Shown: positions 23,551 to 31,306 of the stretch, piece by piece
How the letters are laid out: every line of letters begins with the position of its first letter
Position numbering within the stretch: the stretch's first letter is position 1
Position numbers and translations under genes: made by a program
The notes under the pieces: generated by a model
What the model saw: only the letters and a program-made list of their open reading frames with translations
Told to the model about the DNA's origin: nothing
The model's database searches: none
NCBI GenBank assembly: GCA_964401835.1
Contig: CAYNZP010000002.1
Coordinates: 124,001-188,000 of the forward strand
From: CAYNZP01 sp964401835
Lineage (GTDB): Bacteria; Planctomycetota; Phycisphaerae; SM23-33
Direction of reading: 5' to 3'
Length of the DNA: 64,000 nucleotides

Positions 23551-23804
23551 TGCTGGTACTATCCAGACAACGTGACGAATCAATAAAAATAGGCGACAAC
23601 ATCGAAATTACCGTTGTCGACATACGCGGTGAAAAAGTCCGTCTAGGCATCAACGCCCCACCTGACGTGCCCGTCCACAGAAAAGAAGTCTACGAAGCTA
23701 TCAAACGAGAGAAAATGGCCGCCGGCGAAGGGGAATCTGCCAAGGTCGAGTCGCTTGCCAAAAGACATGAACATCCTCACAAAGAAGGGAAAGAGAGCGG
23801 GTAG
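23550..23804 (+). CDS. csrA: Carbon storage regulator, RNA-binding protein
   Basis: Homodimeric post-transcriptional regulator that binds GGA motifs in mRNA leaders. MLVLSRQRDESIKIGDNIEI and VRLGINAPPDVPVHRKEVYEAI cover the five-strand fold, with the RNA-binding region VxRxE present as VHRKEV. 84 residues against about 61 for E. coli; the extra tail after residue 60 is charged and His-rich (KRHEHPHKEGKESG). GGAAGGAG lies 5-6 bases before the ATG. It is followed by a terminator that lies inside the convergent HD-GYP gene. Confidence 0.96.
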   Translation: MLVLSRQRDESIKIGDNIEITVVDIRGEKVRLGINAPPDVPVHRKEVYEAIKREKMAAGEGESAKVESLAKRHEHPHKEGKESG

Positions 23805-23824
23805 CTAAAAAGAAGGCCCCCCAT

Positions 23825-24763
23825 TCAACAGCAAACCTTACATTCCTCCGAAGAGTAATTTTCGGAGGGATTTTTTATCAAATCCTTCATGTTGAGGATA
23901 TCGGCAAGAGCTTCAACACATCCAGGATCATACCCCGCAGGGGCGCATCTATTTAATTCCATCATTGCATCTATCGATGTCATCGCTGTTCGCTGGGGAC
24001 GATCATGCGTCATGGCTTCATACGTATCTGCAACGGCTAGGATACGTGCTTCAATTGGAATATCCTCGCCGGAAATTCCATCTGGATAGCCTGTGCCATT
24101 CATCCGTTCGTGATGGTGCTTTACAGCTGGCAGGATGGACTCCAGTGTTTTTAATGGTGAAAGAAGTTCATGTGCAATTGATGGATGTTTTTTTATTGTC
24201 CTGAATTCATTCGCTCCGAGCTTGCCACGGGTAACCAGGAGATGGTCCGAGACAGCCAGCATCCCAACGTCATGAATTTGTCCTGCAAGATTCATAAGTT
24301 GACATCTGGCCTCTTCTAGACCAATTTGCCTTGCGATTTTCTCGCTCAACTCAGCAACCCGTTTACTATGACCTTGTGAATATTCGCTTCGCGCCTCGAT
24401 GTAATGGATTATTCGGCGAATGACATCAATATAATGATTTTCCGCCTCAAACGAGGCTTTCTCGACACTTTCCGATTTTTTATGAAGATGTGCGATAGCC
24501 CAATGAATCTGGTAGACCATCCAGCCGGCGATTACGGTTATTAATAATCCCAGAAGCAAGCTGGTTGTATTCCAGCCGTTTATGGTCATGGCACAAGCGA
24601 CAACAGCGACCGCTGAAAGTGAGACCAAAACAGGTCTCAAAACATTTCTCGAATTCATCACCCTCCCTGTCTCGAACTTCTCTTTTGCACGCGGAAAACC
24701 GCGAATCAAAGAAGCAGGCATGGGAAGACCGAAATCGGCTAGTGTTTTAATCCCTTTATTCAA
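23825..24763 (-). CDS. Membrane-anchored HD-GYP domain protein (c-di-GMP phosphodiesterase-like)
   Basis: 312 residues. Two hydrophobic segments (about 43-62 and 66-88) are followed by a short helical linker and an HD-GYP domain: HD in QIHDVGMLAV, then KKHPSIAHELL, KHHHERMNGTGYPDG (the GYP motif) and ILAVADTYEAMTHDRPQR. All metal-ligand positions appear kept, so c-di-GMP hydrolysis is likely but unproven. It ends in an unusual ECKVCC. I use the TTG at 24763, which has AGAGGT 8 bases upstream; ATG codons at residues 15 and 36 are alternatives. It sits opposite csrA. Confidence 0.87.
   Translation of the reverse strand: MNKGIKTLADFGLPMPASLIRGFPRAKEKFETGRVMNSRNVLRPVLVSLSAVAVVACAMTINGWNTTSLLLGLLITVIAGWMVYQIHWAIAHLHKKSESVEKASFEAENHYIDVIRRIIHYIEARSEYSQGHSKRVAELSEKIARQIGLEEARCQLMNLAGQIHDVGMLAVSDHLLVTRGKLGANEFRTIKKHPSIAHELLSPLKTLESILPAVKHHHERMNGTGYPDGISGEDIPIEARILAVADTYEAMTHDRPQRTAMTSIDAMMELNRCAPAGYDPGCVEALADILNMKDLIKNPSENYSSEECKVCC
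23845..23877 (+). terminator. csrA terminator within the 3' coding end of the HD-GYP gene
   Basis: An 8-bp stem CCTCCGAA/TTCGGAGG, an 8-base loop, then GATTTTTT. It encodes codons near the C-terminus of the convergent gene on the other strand. Confidence 0.75.
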
Positions 24764-24873
24764 AGTGAATTACCTCTTTTAAGCCCACCCCTGGGCCCAA
24801 TATAACAATAAGATATAGATCGCCCTTTTGCGTTAAGTTAAAGGATTTTTTTGCTTTCATCCTGACTAGCGCA

Positions 24874-24916
24874 ATAAAAAAGCTTCCGTTTAATTTCTAA
24901 CTCGGAAGCTTTTAGA
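24874..24916 (-). terminator. Terminator of the HEAT-repeat protein gene
   Basis: An 11-bp perfect stem AAAAGCTTCCG/CGGAAGCTTTT (24878-24888 with 24903-24913) with a U-run on the minus strand (A run 24876-24881). The stem could also slow transcription on the plus strand. Confidence 0.85.
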
Positions 24917-24936
24917 TTAATCTTTCAGATGAACCG

Positions 24937-27795
24937 TTAGTTTTCGGTTTGTTCCGTGTTAAGTATAAGCGACTTGATTTCCTTGCTCGGAAGATTCATC
25001 GCCCCAAGCGCCTGGGCGGCTGCGTCACGAAGGTCGGCTGCATCCTTTGTATTCACAATATCAAGGACGGCCTTTGCATGATTGTCTGTTAATTGATTTC
25101 CGAAACGACGCAGGGAATTGCTGAGAATATTAAAGGCCTTGATACGGACATCTGTTTCCTGATCGGCATTAATAGCAAGCTCAGCAATTGCCTTCTGTGC
25201 ATCCGAACTTACCATTACAGCCAAAGCCTCTGCTGCAGAAATCTGGACGCCTGAACTTTCATGGCCAAGTAATGCGACAAGATTATTCAATGCGATTTCA
25301 ATATCAAAAACTTTATTTTCGGTCATGCCCAGAAGCCTGATCGCATCTGATGCGTCAATTGCCCATTGGGCCGCCTGCTGGGGCGTAAGAGATTTGCCGT
25401 CAGCTTTTTCATAAGCTTCCACCAGCCCGGCTAAGATATCCGCATCTTCAAAATCCCGCTTGACCGCTACAACACGATCATCGAGTTCACCAAGACGTTT
25501 GCTTCTCTCGCTGCCGGAGACAACCATAACTGGAACCGTAACAAATCGCTCCATGGTACGAAGTTTCGCAACAACAAAATTTGCTTCGGGCTTATCCCCA
25601 AGAACAACGACATCGACACCACCCAATTTGTTTGCCTCGGCAAGGGCCTTATCATCATCGCTTTGATCTATCACTTCATAACCGGCCGAACGTATAAGGT
25701 CTTTCAGAGCATTACGTATCTGAACATCTTCAACAACGAGAAGTGCGGTCTTTTTACCGCTTTGCCTCAAGGCCTCGGACAGTACAGCCATTGTTAATTT
25801 ATACCCGGCAAAACGTTTTTCCGGCAAAGCCTTGGCCAGAGAAAGTGCAGCCAGAAAACGCACCTGTCTGTCAGGATATGTCAGAGCTTCCACCAAGGGA
25901 GTCGCTCCACCCTCAACAGGTTCGACAAGGTTCTTTTCGCCAGACGTGCGTGCAAGCGCCTCAATCGCTCCAAGTGCGACTGCGGAATTCCTGTCATTCA
26001 GCGCCCTGGCGAGTACTTCCTGAAGGAAGCCGGCGCCACTTGCCAAAGCATAGTAATCCGCAGACGGTTGATCCTTGCCTACTGTCGGGTCAACTGCGCC
26101 GGATGGCAGGTCTGCCTGTTTTTTCAGATTTGCCGCCAGCCAGAGGGAAACAGCCGGATAGAAATCGGGATCATGTTGCAGGGCGAGCCTGGCCATTCGC
26201 ATCGCGTGGATGTCGCAGAATATCTCTCTCGGAACCGGCTTGAAAACGACGCCCAAGCCTTCCTTCCAATACCAGACGTTCGCTGTCTCATATTCCTCTT
26301 GTGGTTTTACAGAGTCATCCTGGCGATAATATTTCTGTGCCAGGTCATAGAACATCCATGCAACACTCTTCTCAAGCGATTCATTGCCGGTACAATCAAC
26401 CAAGGCCCTGGTAGCTACCTGTTTTGTGCGTTCCAAAATCCCCTGTCTTCCGGCAAGTTCTTTCAGACGGGCTCCAGCGTGTGGATACTGTATTTCGCCA
26501 AGCGTCCTGGCGAGGGTTTCCTGGAGGTGGACGTCTTTGCTCTGCAGTGCAACAGACAAAGGCCTGACAGCATCTTTGCCAATCTTTGGCAAGACGGTAA
26601 CGATCCGCTCTCTGAGAAGCTCTGGTGTTTTCGGGTCCATAAGCTTCTGTATGAGTTGCGGCATCGCGTATTCCCCGCTCTCGACAAGCCGCTTCAAGCC
26701 AATCTTGTAAGCACGAACCGTTCCGCCCAGAAGCTTGATTGAATTTGCTATCTGTTTCGGATCTGCCCGCTCTGCTTCATAGCCCTCTTCAATAACTTTC
26801 CTGATTTCATCGATTATCTCTTTCATGCCCTCAAGGCGTTGGCCGCGACGAAGAACATCCTGGGTATCTTTAAACTGCACGGAAAGAAGATAAATATTGC
26901 GGGATTCAGTTCCAGACTCAAGGATTGACCTGCCAAAACTCTGGGCCATATCAACCCTTGCTATCTTGATGTAATGCAGGAAGTCCGACCACAACTCCTT
27001 CAGTTTCTCGTCAGATACCTTCCGCTCAACAATAACTTCTTCTTCTGGTTCGGAAATCGAAATATCTTCAGCAACCTCGACGCTTGCAGTTATTTCAGGT
27101 TTACTTGCGGAATCTGAAGGTTCACTGGTCATTTCCTGCATCATGATCATCATTATTTTCATCATTACAGGAGCCATTATCTTTTGTCCGATTTCCTGGG
27201 CTTTTGCTTCGAAGTTGGCTTTTGTCAGAGTCCCATTATTTACGCCAGCTGTTAATGCATCGAAATACTTTTCTGTGGCCGCAGTTGCCTCAGACAAAAA
27301 GCCGACTATTTTGCGTTGACGAGCAGAAAGTTGGATTTTCCAGTCATTCCCGACTTTGACAAAAGTCATCTTTTCACCGGAGTTATCAACTCCCACGACC
27401 GTATTGCCAACTACTGTTAAACTCTCAGAGTTAATACTCGCGAGTTCGTCTGGGCTACTATTCATCTGGCCAGCCGCCTGATCGACGCTTTCGGGCAATT
27501 CAATCCTCAGTTTGCTTTGAACTAGAGACTCCAAGGCTTTCTGCTTATCCTCGACTATGCTGATTTTCTTATCGATTTGAGCAAAAGTTCTTGCGTCAGT
27601 GTCGACAAAGAATTCAGCCAAAGCTCCAAAACCCTGGTCAGGGCTCACTGCTTTCATTTTTTCTATGGTTTGCCTTACCTCATCAATAGAATCTGCGGAG
27701 GCTGTGCCTACAGCGCACGGCACCAAGAAAGTGATGCAAGCAATTAAAAGGGAAAGAGTTGAAGGTGAGCCAATTCGATGTTTCGCTGTTATCAT
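24937..27795 (-). CDS. Large exported HEAT-repeat protein with an embedded pseudo-receiver domain
   Basis: 952 residues. Signal peptide MITAKHRIGSPSTLSLLIACITFLVPCAVGTASA, written here in parts: STLSLLIACITFLVPCAVG then TASA. The first 250 mature residues are helical with a Met-rich MMKIMMIMMQEMT segment. HEAT-like repeats follow (LIQKLMDPKTPELLRERIV, LSVALQSKDVHLQETLARTL and others) and continue to the end. At about 684-800 a receiver-like fold is inserted: LLVVEDVQIRNAL (Asp690), DVVVLGDKPEA with Gly733 where the phospho-Asp is expected and Asp734 next to it, VMVVSGSE and VVAVKRD (Lys779). The start at 27795 has TAGGAG upstream; the frame continues to 27978 but that part looks non-coding. 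Function unknown; probably a scaffold. Confidence 0.8.
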   Translation of the reverse strand: MITAKHRIGSPSTLSLLIACITFLVPCAVGTASADSIDEVRQTIEKMKAVSPDQGFGALAEFFVDTDARTFAQIDKKISIVEDKQKALESLVQSKLRIELPESVDQAAGQMNSSPDELASINSESLTVVGNTVVGVDNSGEKMTFVKVGNDWKIQLSARQRKIVGFLSEATAATEKYFDALTAGVNNGTLTKANFEAKAQEIGQKIMAPVMMKIMMIMMQEMTSEPSDSASKPEITASVEVAEDISISEPEEEVIVERKVSDEKLKELWSDFLHYIKIARVDMAQSFGRSILESGTESRNIYLLSVQFKDTQDVLRRGQRLEGMKEIIDEIRKVIEEGYEAERADPKQIANSIKLLGGTVRAYKIGLKRLVESGEYAMPQLIQKLMDPKTPELLRERIVTVLPKIGKDAVRPLSVALQSKDVHLQETLARTLGEIQYPHAGARLKELAGRQGILERTKQVATRALVDCTGNESLEKSVAWMFYDLAQKYYRQDDSVKPQEEYETANVWYWKEGLGVVFKPVPREIFCDIHAMRMARLALQHDPDFYPAVSLWLAANLKKQADLPSGAVDPTVGKDQPSADYYALASGAGFLQEVLARALNDRNSAVALGAIEALARTSGEKNLVEPVEGGATPLVEALTYPDRQVRFLAALSLAKALPEKRFAGYKLTMAVLSEALRQSGKKTALLVVEDVQIRNALKDLIRSAGYEVIDQSDDDKALAEANKLGGVDVVVLGDKPEANFVVAKLRTMERFVTVPVMVVSGSERSKRLGELDDRVVAVKRDFEDADILAGLVEAYEKADGKSLTPQQAAQWAIDASDAIRLLGMTENKVFDIEIALNNLVALLGHESSGVQISAAEALAVMVSSDAQKAIAELAINADQETDVRIKAFNILSNSLRRFGNQLTDNHAKAVLDIVNTKDAADLRDAAAQALGAMNLPSKEIKSLILNTEQTEN

Positions 27796-27970
27796 GCGAT
27801 CTCCTACGTCTTTAAAGCATTTATATGCAGGATTATTGGGGGCTTTTTCGCTACTGAGAAACGCCCTAAAAGCAGCAGCGATTATAAATAACCGCTTTGC
27901 AGTGTCAACAAAATAGCCCCGCAGCACACCCTCAGCTTCCATAGCCTCAGGATAGTCTTTCCGAGAAGGT

Positions 27971-28924
27971 TTATTCATATTGGTCAGGCTGGGCGGGATA
28001 CTTCGGTTCTCGGCCTTCTAATACTTCCACAATATCGTAAACCACGTCGCACATGCGTTCTACAGCAGCCGGGACTCTCGCCGCTATGTGAGGGGTGAGA
28101 ATGACATTTTCCAGCCCGAACAAGGGGTAATCCGCAGCTGGGGGTTCAGGGTCGTGACAGTCCACCGTCGCGGCGGAAATATGCCCCCTCTTGACTGCCT
28201 CGGCCAAGGCATGGTAATCAACGCATGGGCCGCGTGCTGCATTAATAAATTGCGCACCCTTTTTGAACTGGGCGAGTGATTCGGCATTTATGAACTTTTG
28301 TGTGAGTTTTGTCAGCGGAACGTGAATCGTAACAATATCGCTCCTGGCATATAGCGTCGATTTGTCGAGAGCTTCGGCTGGATAATCCAACTCGATTTCC
28401 TGGATATCGTTATACAGGACTTTCATCCCTAGCGCAGCAGCAGCCCGACCAACGCGGCTGCCAATCCGACCTGCGCCGATAATGCCAAGGGTCGCACCAG
28501 AGAGGAACCTGCCGAATACCTGCTTACGTTCCTTGTGAAAATCTTCCGGAGATAACGGGCCCTGCATCGGCCAAAACCTGCGATTCATCTGGATAATGAC
28601 TCCGATAGTGTAATCGACAACTGCAAGAGTATTGGCCTCGGGTGTGTGAACCACCTCGACGCCCCTTTCACGGCAGGCGGGGACATCGATATTTTCCAGA
28701 GCTACGCCCGCCCGGCCAACAACCTTCAGCCGCTTTGCCTTATCGAGCAACGCCTCGTTTACTTGAGTATAAGTCCGCACGACAAGAGCATCAGCTTCGC
28801 CTATCTCATCGGAGGCCTTTTCAACGGGTACCTGCCTGACTTGGCCGTGTTGATGAAGATAATTGAGGGTTCTTTCATTGAGTGGCTCTGTTACCAGGAT
28901 TACAGGCTTTGATTGGGAAGAAAT
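27971..28924 (-). CDS. D-isomer 2-hydroxyacid dehydrogenase (phosphoglycerate dehydrogenase-like), apparent ATT start
   Basis: NAD-dependent dehydrogenase, 317 residues, without a C-terminal ACT domain. The core has GRAGVALENIDVPAC, the Rossmann motif LGIIGAGRIGSRVGRAA, the catalytic Arg in NAARGPCVD, the Glu in DPEPPAADYPL and the His in LTPHIAARV. The first in-frame ATG/GTG/TTG (GTG at 28780) would remove the first strand and half of the N-terminal domain. Reading further upstream gives SSQSKPVILVTEPLNERTL, a proper N-terminus, up to a stop at about 28937. The only position with a ribosome site is ATT at 28922-28924, 7 bases after AGGAG. Substrate is probably 3-phosphoglycerate or a related hydroxyacid. 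It follows the TPR gene by 40 bases. Confidence 0.82.
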   Translation of the reverse strand: MSSQSKPVILVTEPLNERTLNYLHQHGQVRQVPVEKASDEIGEADALVVRTYTQVNEALLDKAKRLKVVGRAGVALENIDVPACRERGVEVVHTPEANTLAVVDYTIGVIIQMNRRFWPMQGPLSPEDFHKERKQVFGRFLSGATLGIIGAGRIGSRVGRAAAALGMKVLYNDIQEIELDYPAEALDKSTLYARSDIVTIHVPLTKLTQKFINAESLAQFKKGAQFINAARGPCVDYHALAEAVKRGHISAATVDCHDPEPPAADYPLFGLENVILTPHIAARVPAAVERMCDVVYDIVEVLEGREPKYPAQPDQYE

Positions 28925-28964
28925 TTTTGTACTCCTTTACAAATTCACAGAAAACTTCAAGTTT

Positions 28965-30311
28965 CTAGTTTCGCATTCGACCTCGGCGTGCCCTTGTATA
29001 AAAGCTCTTTTTTATCGTCGAAAGAATGCCCATTACCCCAAGCCGCTTTGACAGATTGCGAATATACTCATCCCGTGGTGCGATAGTCAACGCGCGTGAA
29101 ACATATCTATGCGCCCGAGGAACCTGTCCCCTTTTGAGATAAGCAAGTGCCAGATTATAAAGGGCGTGTGGATTATCCGGTTTCAGCTTCAGAGACTTTC
29201 GGCAATGCTTTATTCCCTGATCAACTTTCTTGAGCAGGAAAAAACTCACAGCCAGATTATGCTGAATTTGATAATCGTCGGGGCTTATCTTTACAAGACG
29301 CTGAAAAATAGAATTCGCCTTTTTGGCTTCCCGAGCTTCGATCAGCAGTTGGCCGAGTTCTTTTAACACAGCCGGGTTGTCGCCACTGGTTTTTAATTCC
29401 TTTACAAGGTACTTCGCAGCATCCTTTTCCTGTCCCTTGCGAAGCATCAGTTCCCCGAGTTTGGCATGGGCGCCCGGATAGTTACTGTCAACATGTAGAA
29501 CTTTCTGGAAATGTCTTTCGGCTTCAACTTCATCGCCCCTCTTTGACGCCAGCTCTCCCAGGCAAAAATGTGCCCCGGGATGCTCGGGAACCTGCTCTAT
29601 GACTCTGTTAAATTTTTCTCTCGCTTCAGAGGCCTCCCTCATCTCCATCAGGAGCTCGCCGAAATCAAGGAGCGTCTCTACGTCTCCAGGATCATGGCGA
29701 AGTTCTTCGATGAAATACTTTCTTGCCAGCGACAGATTCCCCATTGACCAATAAGAATCAGCAATTCGGGCATTTGTCCCAGGCAAGGTTCCATCCAATT
29801 CCAGTACACGCCCAAGGCACTCAATTGCCCTTTTATACTGCTTGCGTGCATAAAAGCTGCCTGCGATATTGTAGTAGCATGCAGGACAATCTTCCTTCAA
29901 ATGCTGAGCGAGATAGAACATCATCTCGGCCTTATCGTGCTTATCCATCTCGGAGTAGGTTACAATCCTGTTGCAATAGGAAGACTCAAAATTGGAATCT
30001 ATCTCCTGGGCTTTTTCAAAATACCCCAACGCCTCTTCATACTCCTCCAGCCGAGTAGCATTAATTCCAAGAGCGTTAAGTATCTCGAGATCGTTGGGCT
30101 GGAGTTGGAGGGCCTTCTTGTAGCACTCGTACGCCTTGGACCAGTCTTCCATGGCTTCTAAAGTCAGTCCAAGGTTGAAGTGCCATGCCGGATTAAATGG
30201 ATTGACATCTATCGCTGCGCGCAGTTCAGCCGCAGATTCGGCAAACCGCCCCTGCTCATATAATTCATGAGCGCGCTCCATGCGTGACTCGGCATCCATC
30301 CAATCGTTCAT
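28965..30311 (-). CDS. Tetratricopeptide-repeat protein
   Basis: 448 residues made almost entirely of about eleven to twelve 34-residue TPR units, for example HFNLGLTLEAMEDWSKAYEC, ALGINATRLEEYEEALGYF, CLGELASKRGDEVEAERHF and ALYNLALAYLKRGQVPRAH. No signal peptide or catalytic domain is seen; the C-terminus is basic (KKSFYTRARRGRMRN). Probably a protein-interaction scaffold. The start at 30311 (MNDWMDAESRMERA) has only a weak AGGG upstream; an ATG at 30350 is possible. First of three genes in the same direction (TPR, dehydrogenase, HEAT). Confidence 0.88.
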   Translation of the reverse strand: MNDWMDAESRMERAHELYEQGRFAESAAELRAAIDVNPFNPAWHFNLGLTLEAMEDWSKAYECYKKALQLQPNDLEILNALGINATRLEEYEEALGYFEKAQEIDSNFESSYCNRIVTYSEMDKHDKAEMMFYLAQHLKEDCPACYYNIAGSFYARKQYKRAIECLGRVLELDGTLPGTNARIADSYWSMGNLSLARKYFIEELRHDPGDVETLLDFGELLMEMREASEAREKFNRVIEQVPEHPGAHFCLGELASKRGDEVEAERHFQKVLHVDSNYPGAHAKLGELMLRKGQEKDAAKYLVKELKTSGDNPAVLKELGQLLIEAREAKKANSIFQRLVKISPDDYQIQHNLAVSFFLLKKVDQGIKHCRKSLKLKPDNPHALYNLALAYLKRGQVPRAHRYVSRALTIAPRDEYIRNLSKRLGVMGILSTIKKSFYTRARRGRMRN

Positions 30312-30441
30312 GGCCCTATTGTAATTTTTAATTCCAGAACCTCTCAACATTTATTAGGTATTTATTAACTTTTTGAATAAATTTTTAAAATAATACTGAA
30401 ACCAATGTGCCATTTGCCCATTTTGCTTCTGGAAGTTATCA

Positions 30442-31008
30442 TTGGCGAATATGGAAACCGGCCAACCAAACGAAGACTTCCTGGCCCTGAGCGACAAAGA
30501 GCTGCTAAGGCAGTGCGACATCCACATCTACAAGTCCTCCGGGCCCGGTGGGCAACACAGAAACAAGGTTTCTTCTGCGGTTAGGCTTTTACATCAACCT
30601 ACAGGGATAAGCTCACACGGCGATGACTCACGCTCCCAGCATGAAAACAAACAGCTGGCAATACAGCGTTTGAGAATGAATATCGCTTGCGGTTTACGCC
30701 ACAGTATCAATACGAAAAAACTTGATATTCCTGAGGTAGTCAAAGACTGCATCTTCGTCCCAAAAAACGTTGACAAACTTTCAAGCTCCAAAAAGAAGCT
30801 TCAAATAGGGCGGAAGGATTTCAGATTCTGGCAGGTTGTTTCCTTTCTTCTGGATTTGCTAGAGGCGTCTAAGGGAAAGATTTCCGACGCAGCTGCCATC
30901 GTTGATATAACTACCAGCAATCTTTATTCAGTCTTTCAGTCCGAACGGCATCTCTTGTCCGCCGCACAGCAAATAAGAAAAAAATTCGGCCTAACTCCTT
31001 TGAAATAA
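30442..31008 (+). CDS. Stand-alone release-factor-like (GGQ) protein
   Basis: Contains the peptidyl-tRNA hydrolysis domain of class I release factors without codon-recognition domains. The motif SSGPGGQHRNKVSSAVRL has Gly36-Gly37-Gln38. 188 residues. After the GGQ domain (about 20-110) there is an extra C-terminal region (SKGKISDAAAIVDITTSNLY) resembling a small helix-turn-helix. The tail lacks the Lys/Arg-rich extension of ArfB, so ArfB-type ribosome rescue is uncertain; the family is often annotated peptide chain release factor-like. TTG at 30442 has GGAAG 6 bases upstream; the ATG at 30451 is too far from it. Single gene. Confidence 0.82.
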   Translation: MANMETGQPNEDFLALSDKELLRQCDIHIYKSSGPGGQHRNKVSSAVRLLHQPTGISSHGDDSRSQHENKQLAIQRLRMNIACGLRHSINTKKLDIPEVVKDCIFVPKNVDKLSSSKKKLQIGRKDFRFWQVVSFLLDLLEASKGKISDAAAIVDITTSNLYSVFQSERHLLSAAQQIRKKFGLTPLK

Positions 31009-31024
31009 AGACGTATAGGAACTC

Positions 31025-31054
31025 TTGACCAAAACAACAGGTTCCTGTTAAAAT
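31025..31054 (+). promoter_or_regulatory. Promoter of the GspE-PilT-GspE-GspF secretion operon
   Basis: TTGACC at 31025-31030, an 18-base spacer, TAAAAT at 31049-31054. It lies just after the release-factor-like gene and about 250 bases before the first ATPase gene. The leader (31061-31306) has a TTACGC/GCGTAA hairpin with a TTTT loop near 31203-31218 and no convincing ORF. Confidence 0.55.
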
Positions 31055-31306
31055 CAATGTGGCTGGTTGTGGTGAGGCTTGTGTACTACGAGCGATTTTG
31101 GCGGTTTTATCCTAGCCCTCATAAATATTTCATTCCGCCTATTTACAAAAGCCTCTTTGAGCTTTTTGACAAACAGAGCTTTTGTATATACCCCCAAATT
31201 AGATTACGCTTTTGCGTAAGAAAGCAGCTGTATTTCTACAGCGTTGTTTTGCGTTTTGCTGGTATTTATCTAAAATAAGCTCTTTGTATCAAGCAGTGAG
31301 GAGCCT

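Noticed and set aside
27796..27978. N-terminal extension of the HEAT-repeat gene
   Set aside because: It has no ribosome site and would bury a clear signal peptide; the ATG at 27795 with TAGGAG is better.
28780..28924. Frameshift at the 5' end of the 2-hydroxyacid dehydrogenase
   Set aside because: The frame is continuous from the GTG at 28780 back to the ATT and the ribosome site; no shift is needed.
31057..31278. 73-codon frame in the leader of the secretion operon
   Set aside because: Aromatic- and Arg-rich peptide without ribosome site or domain; overlaps the likely untranslated leader.
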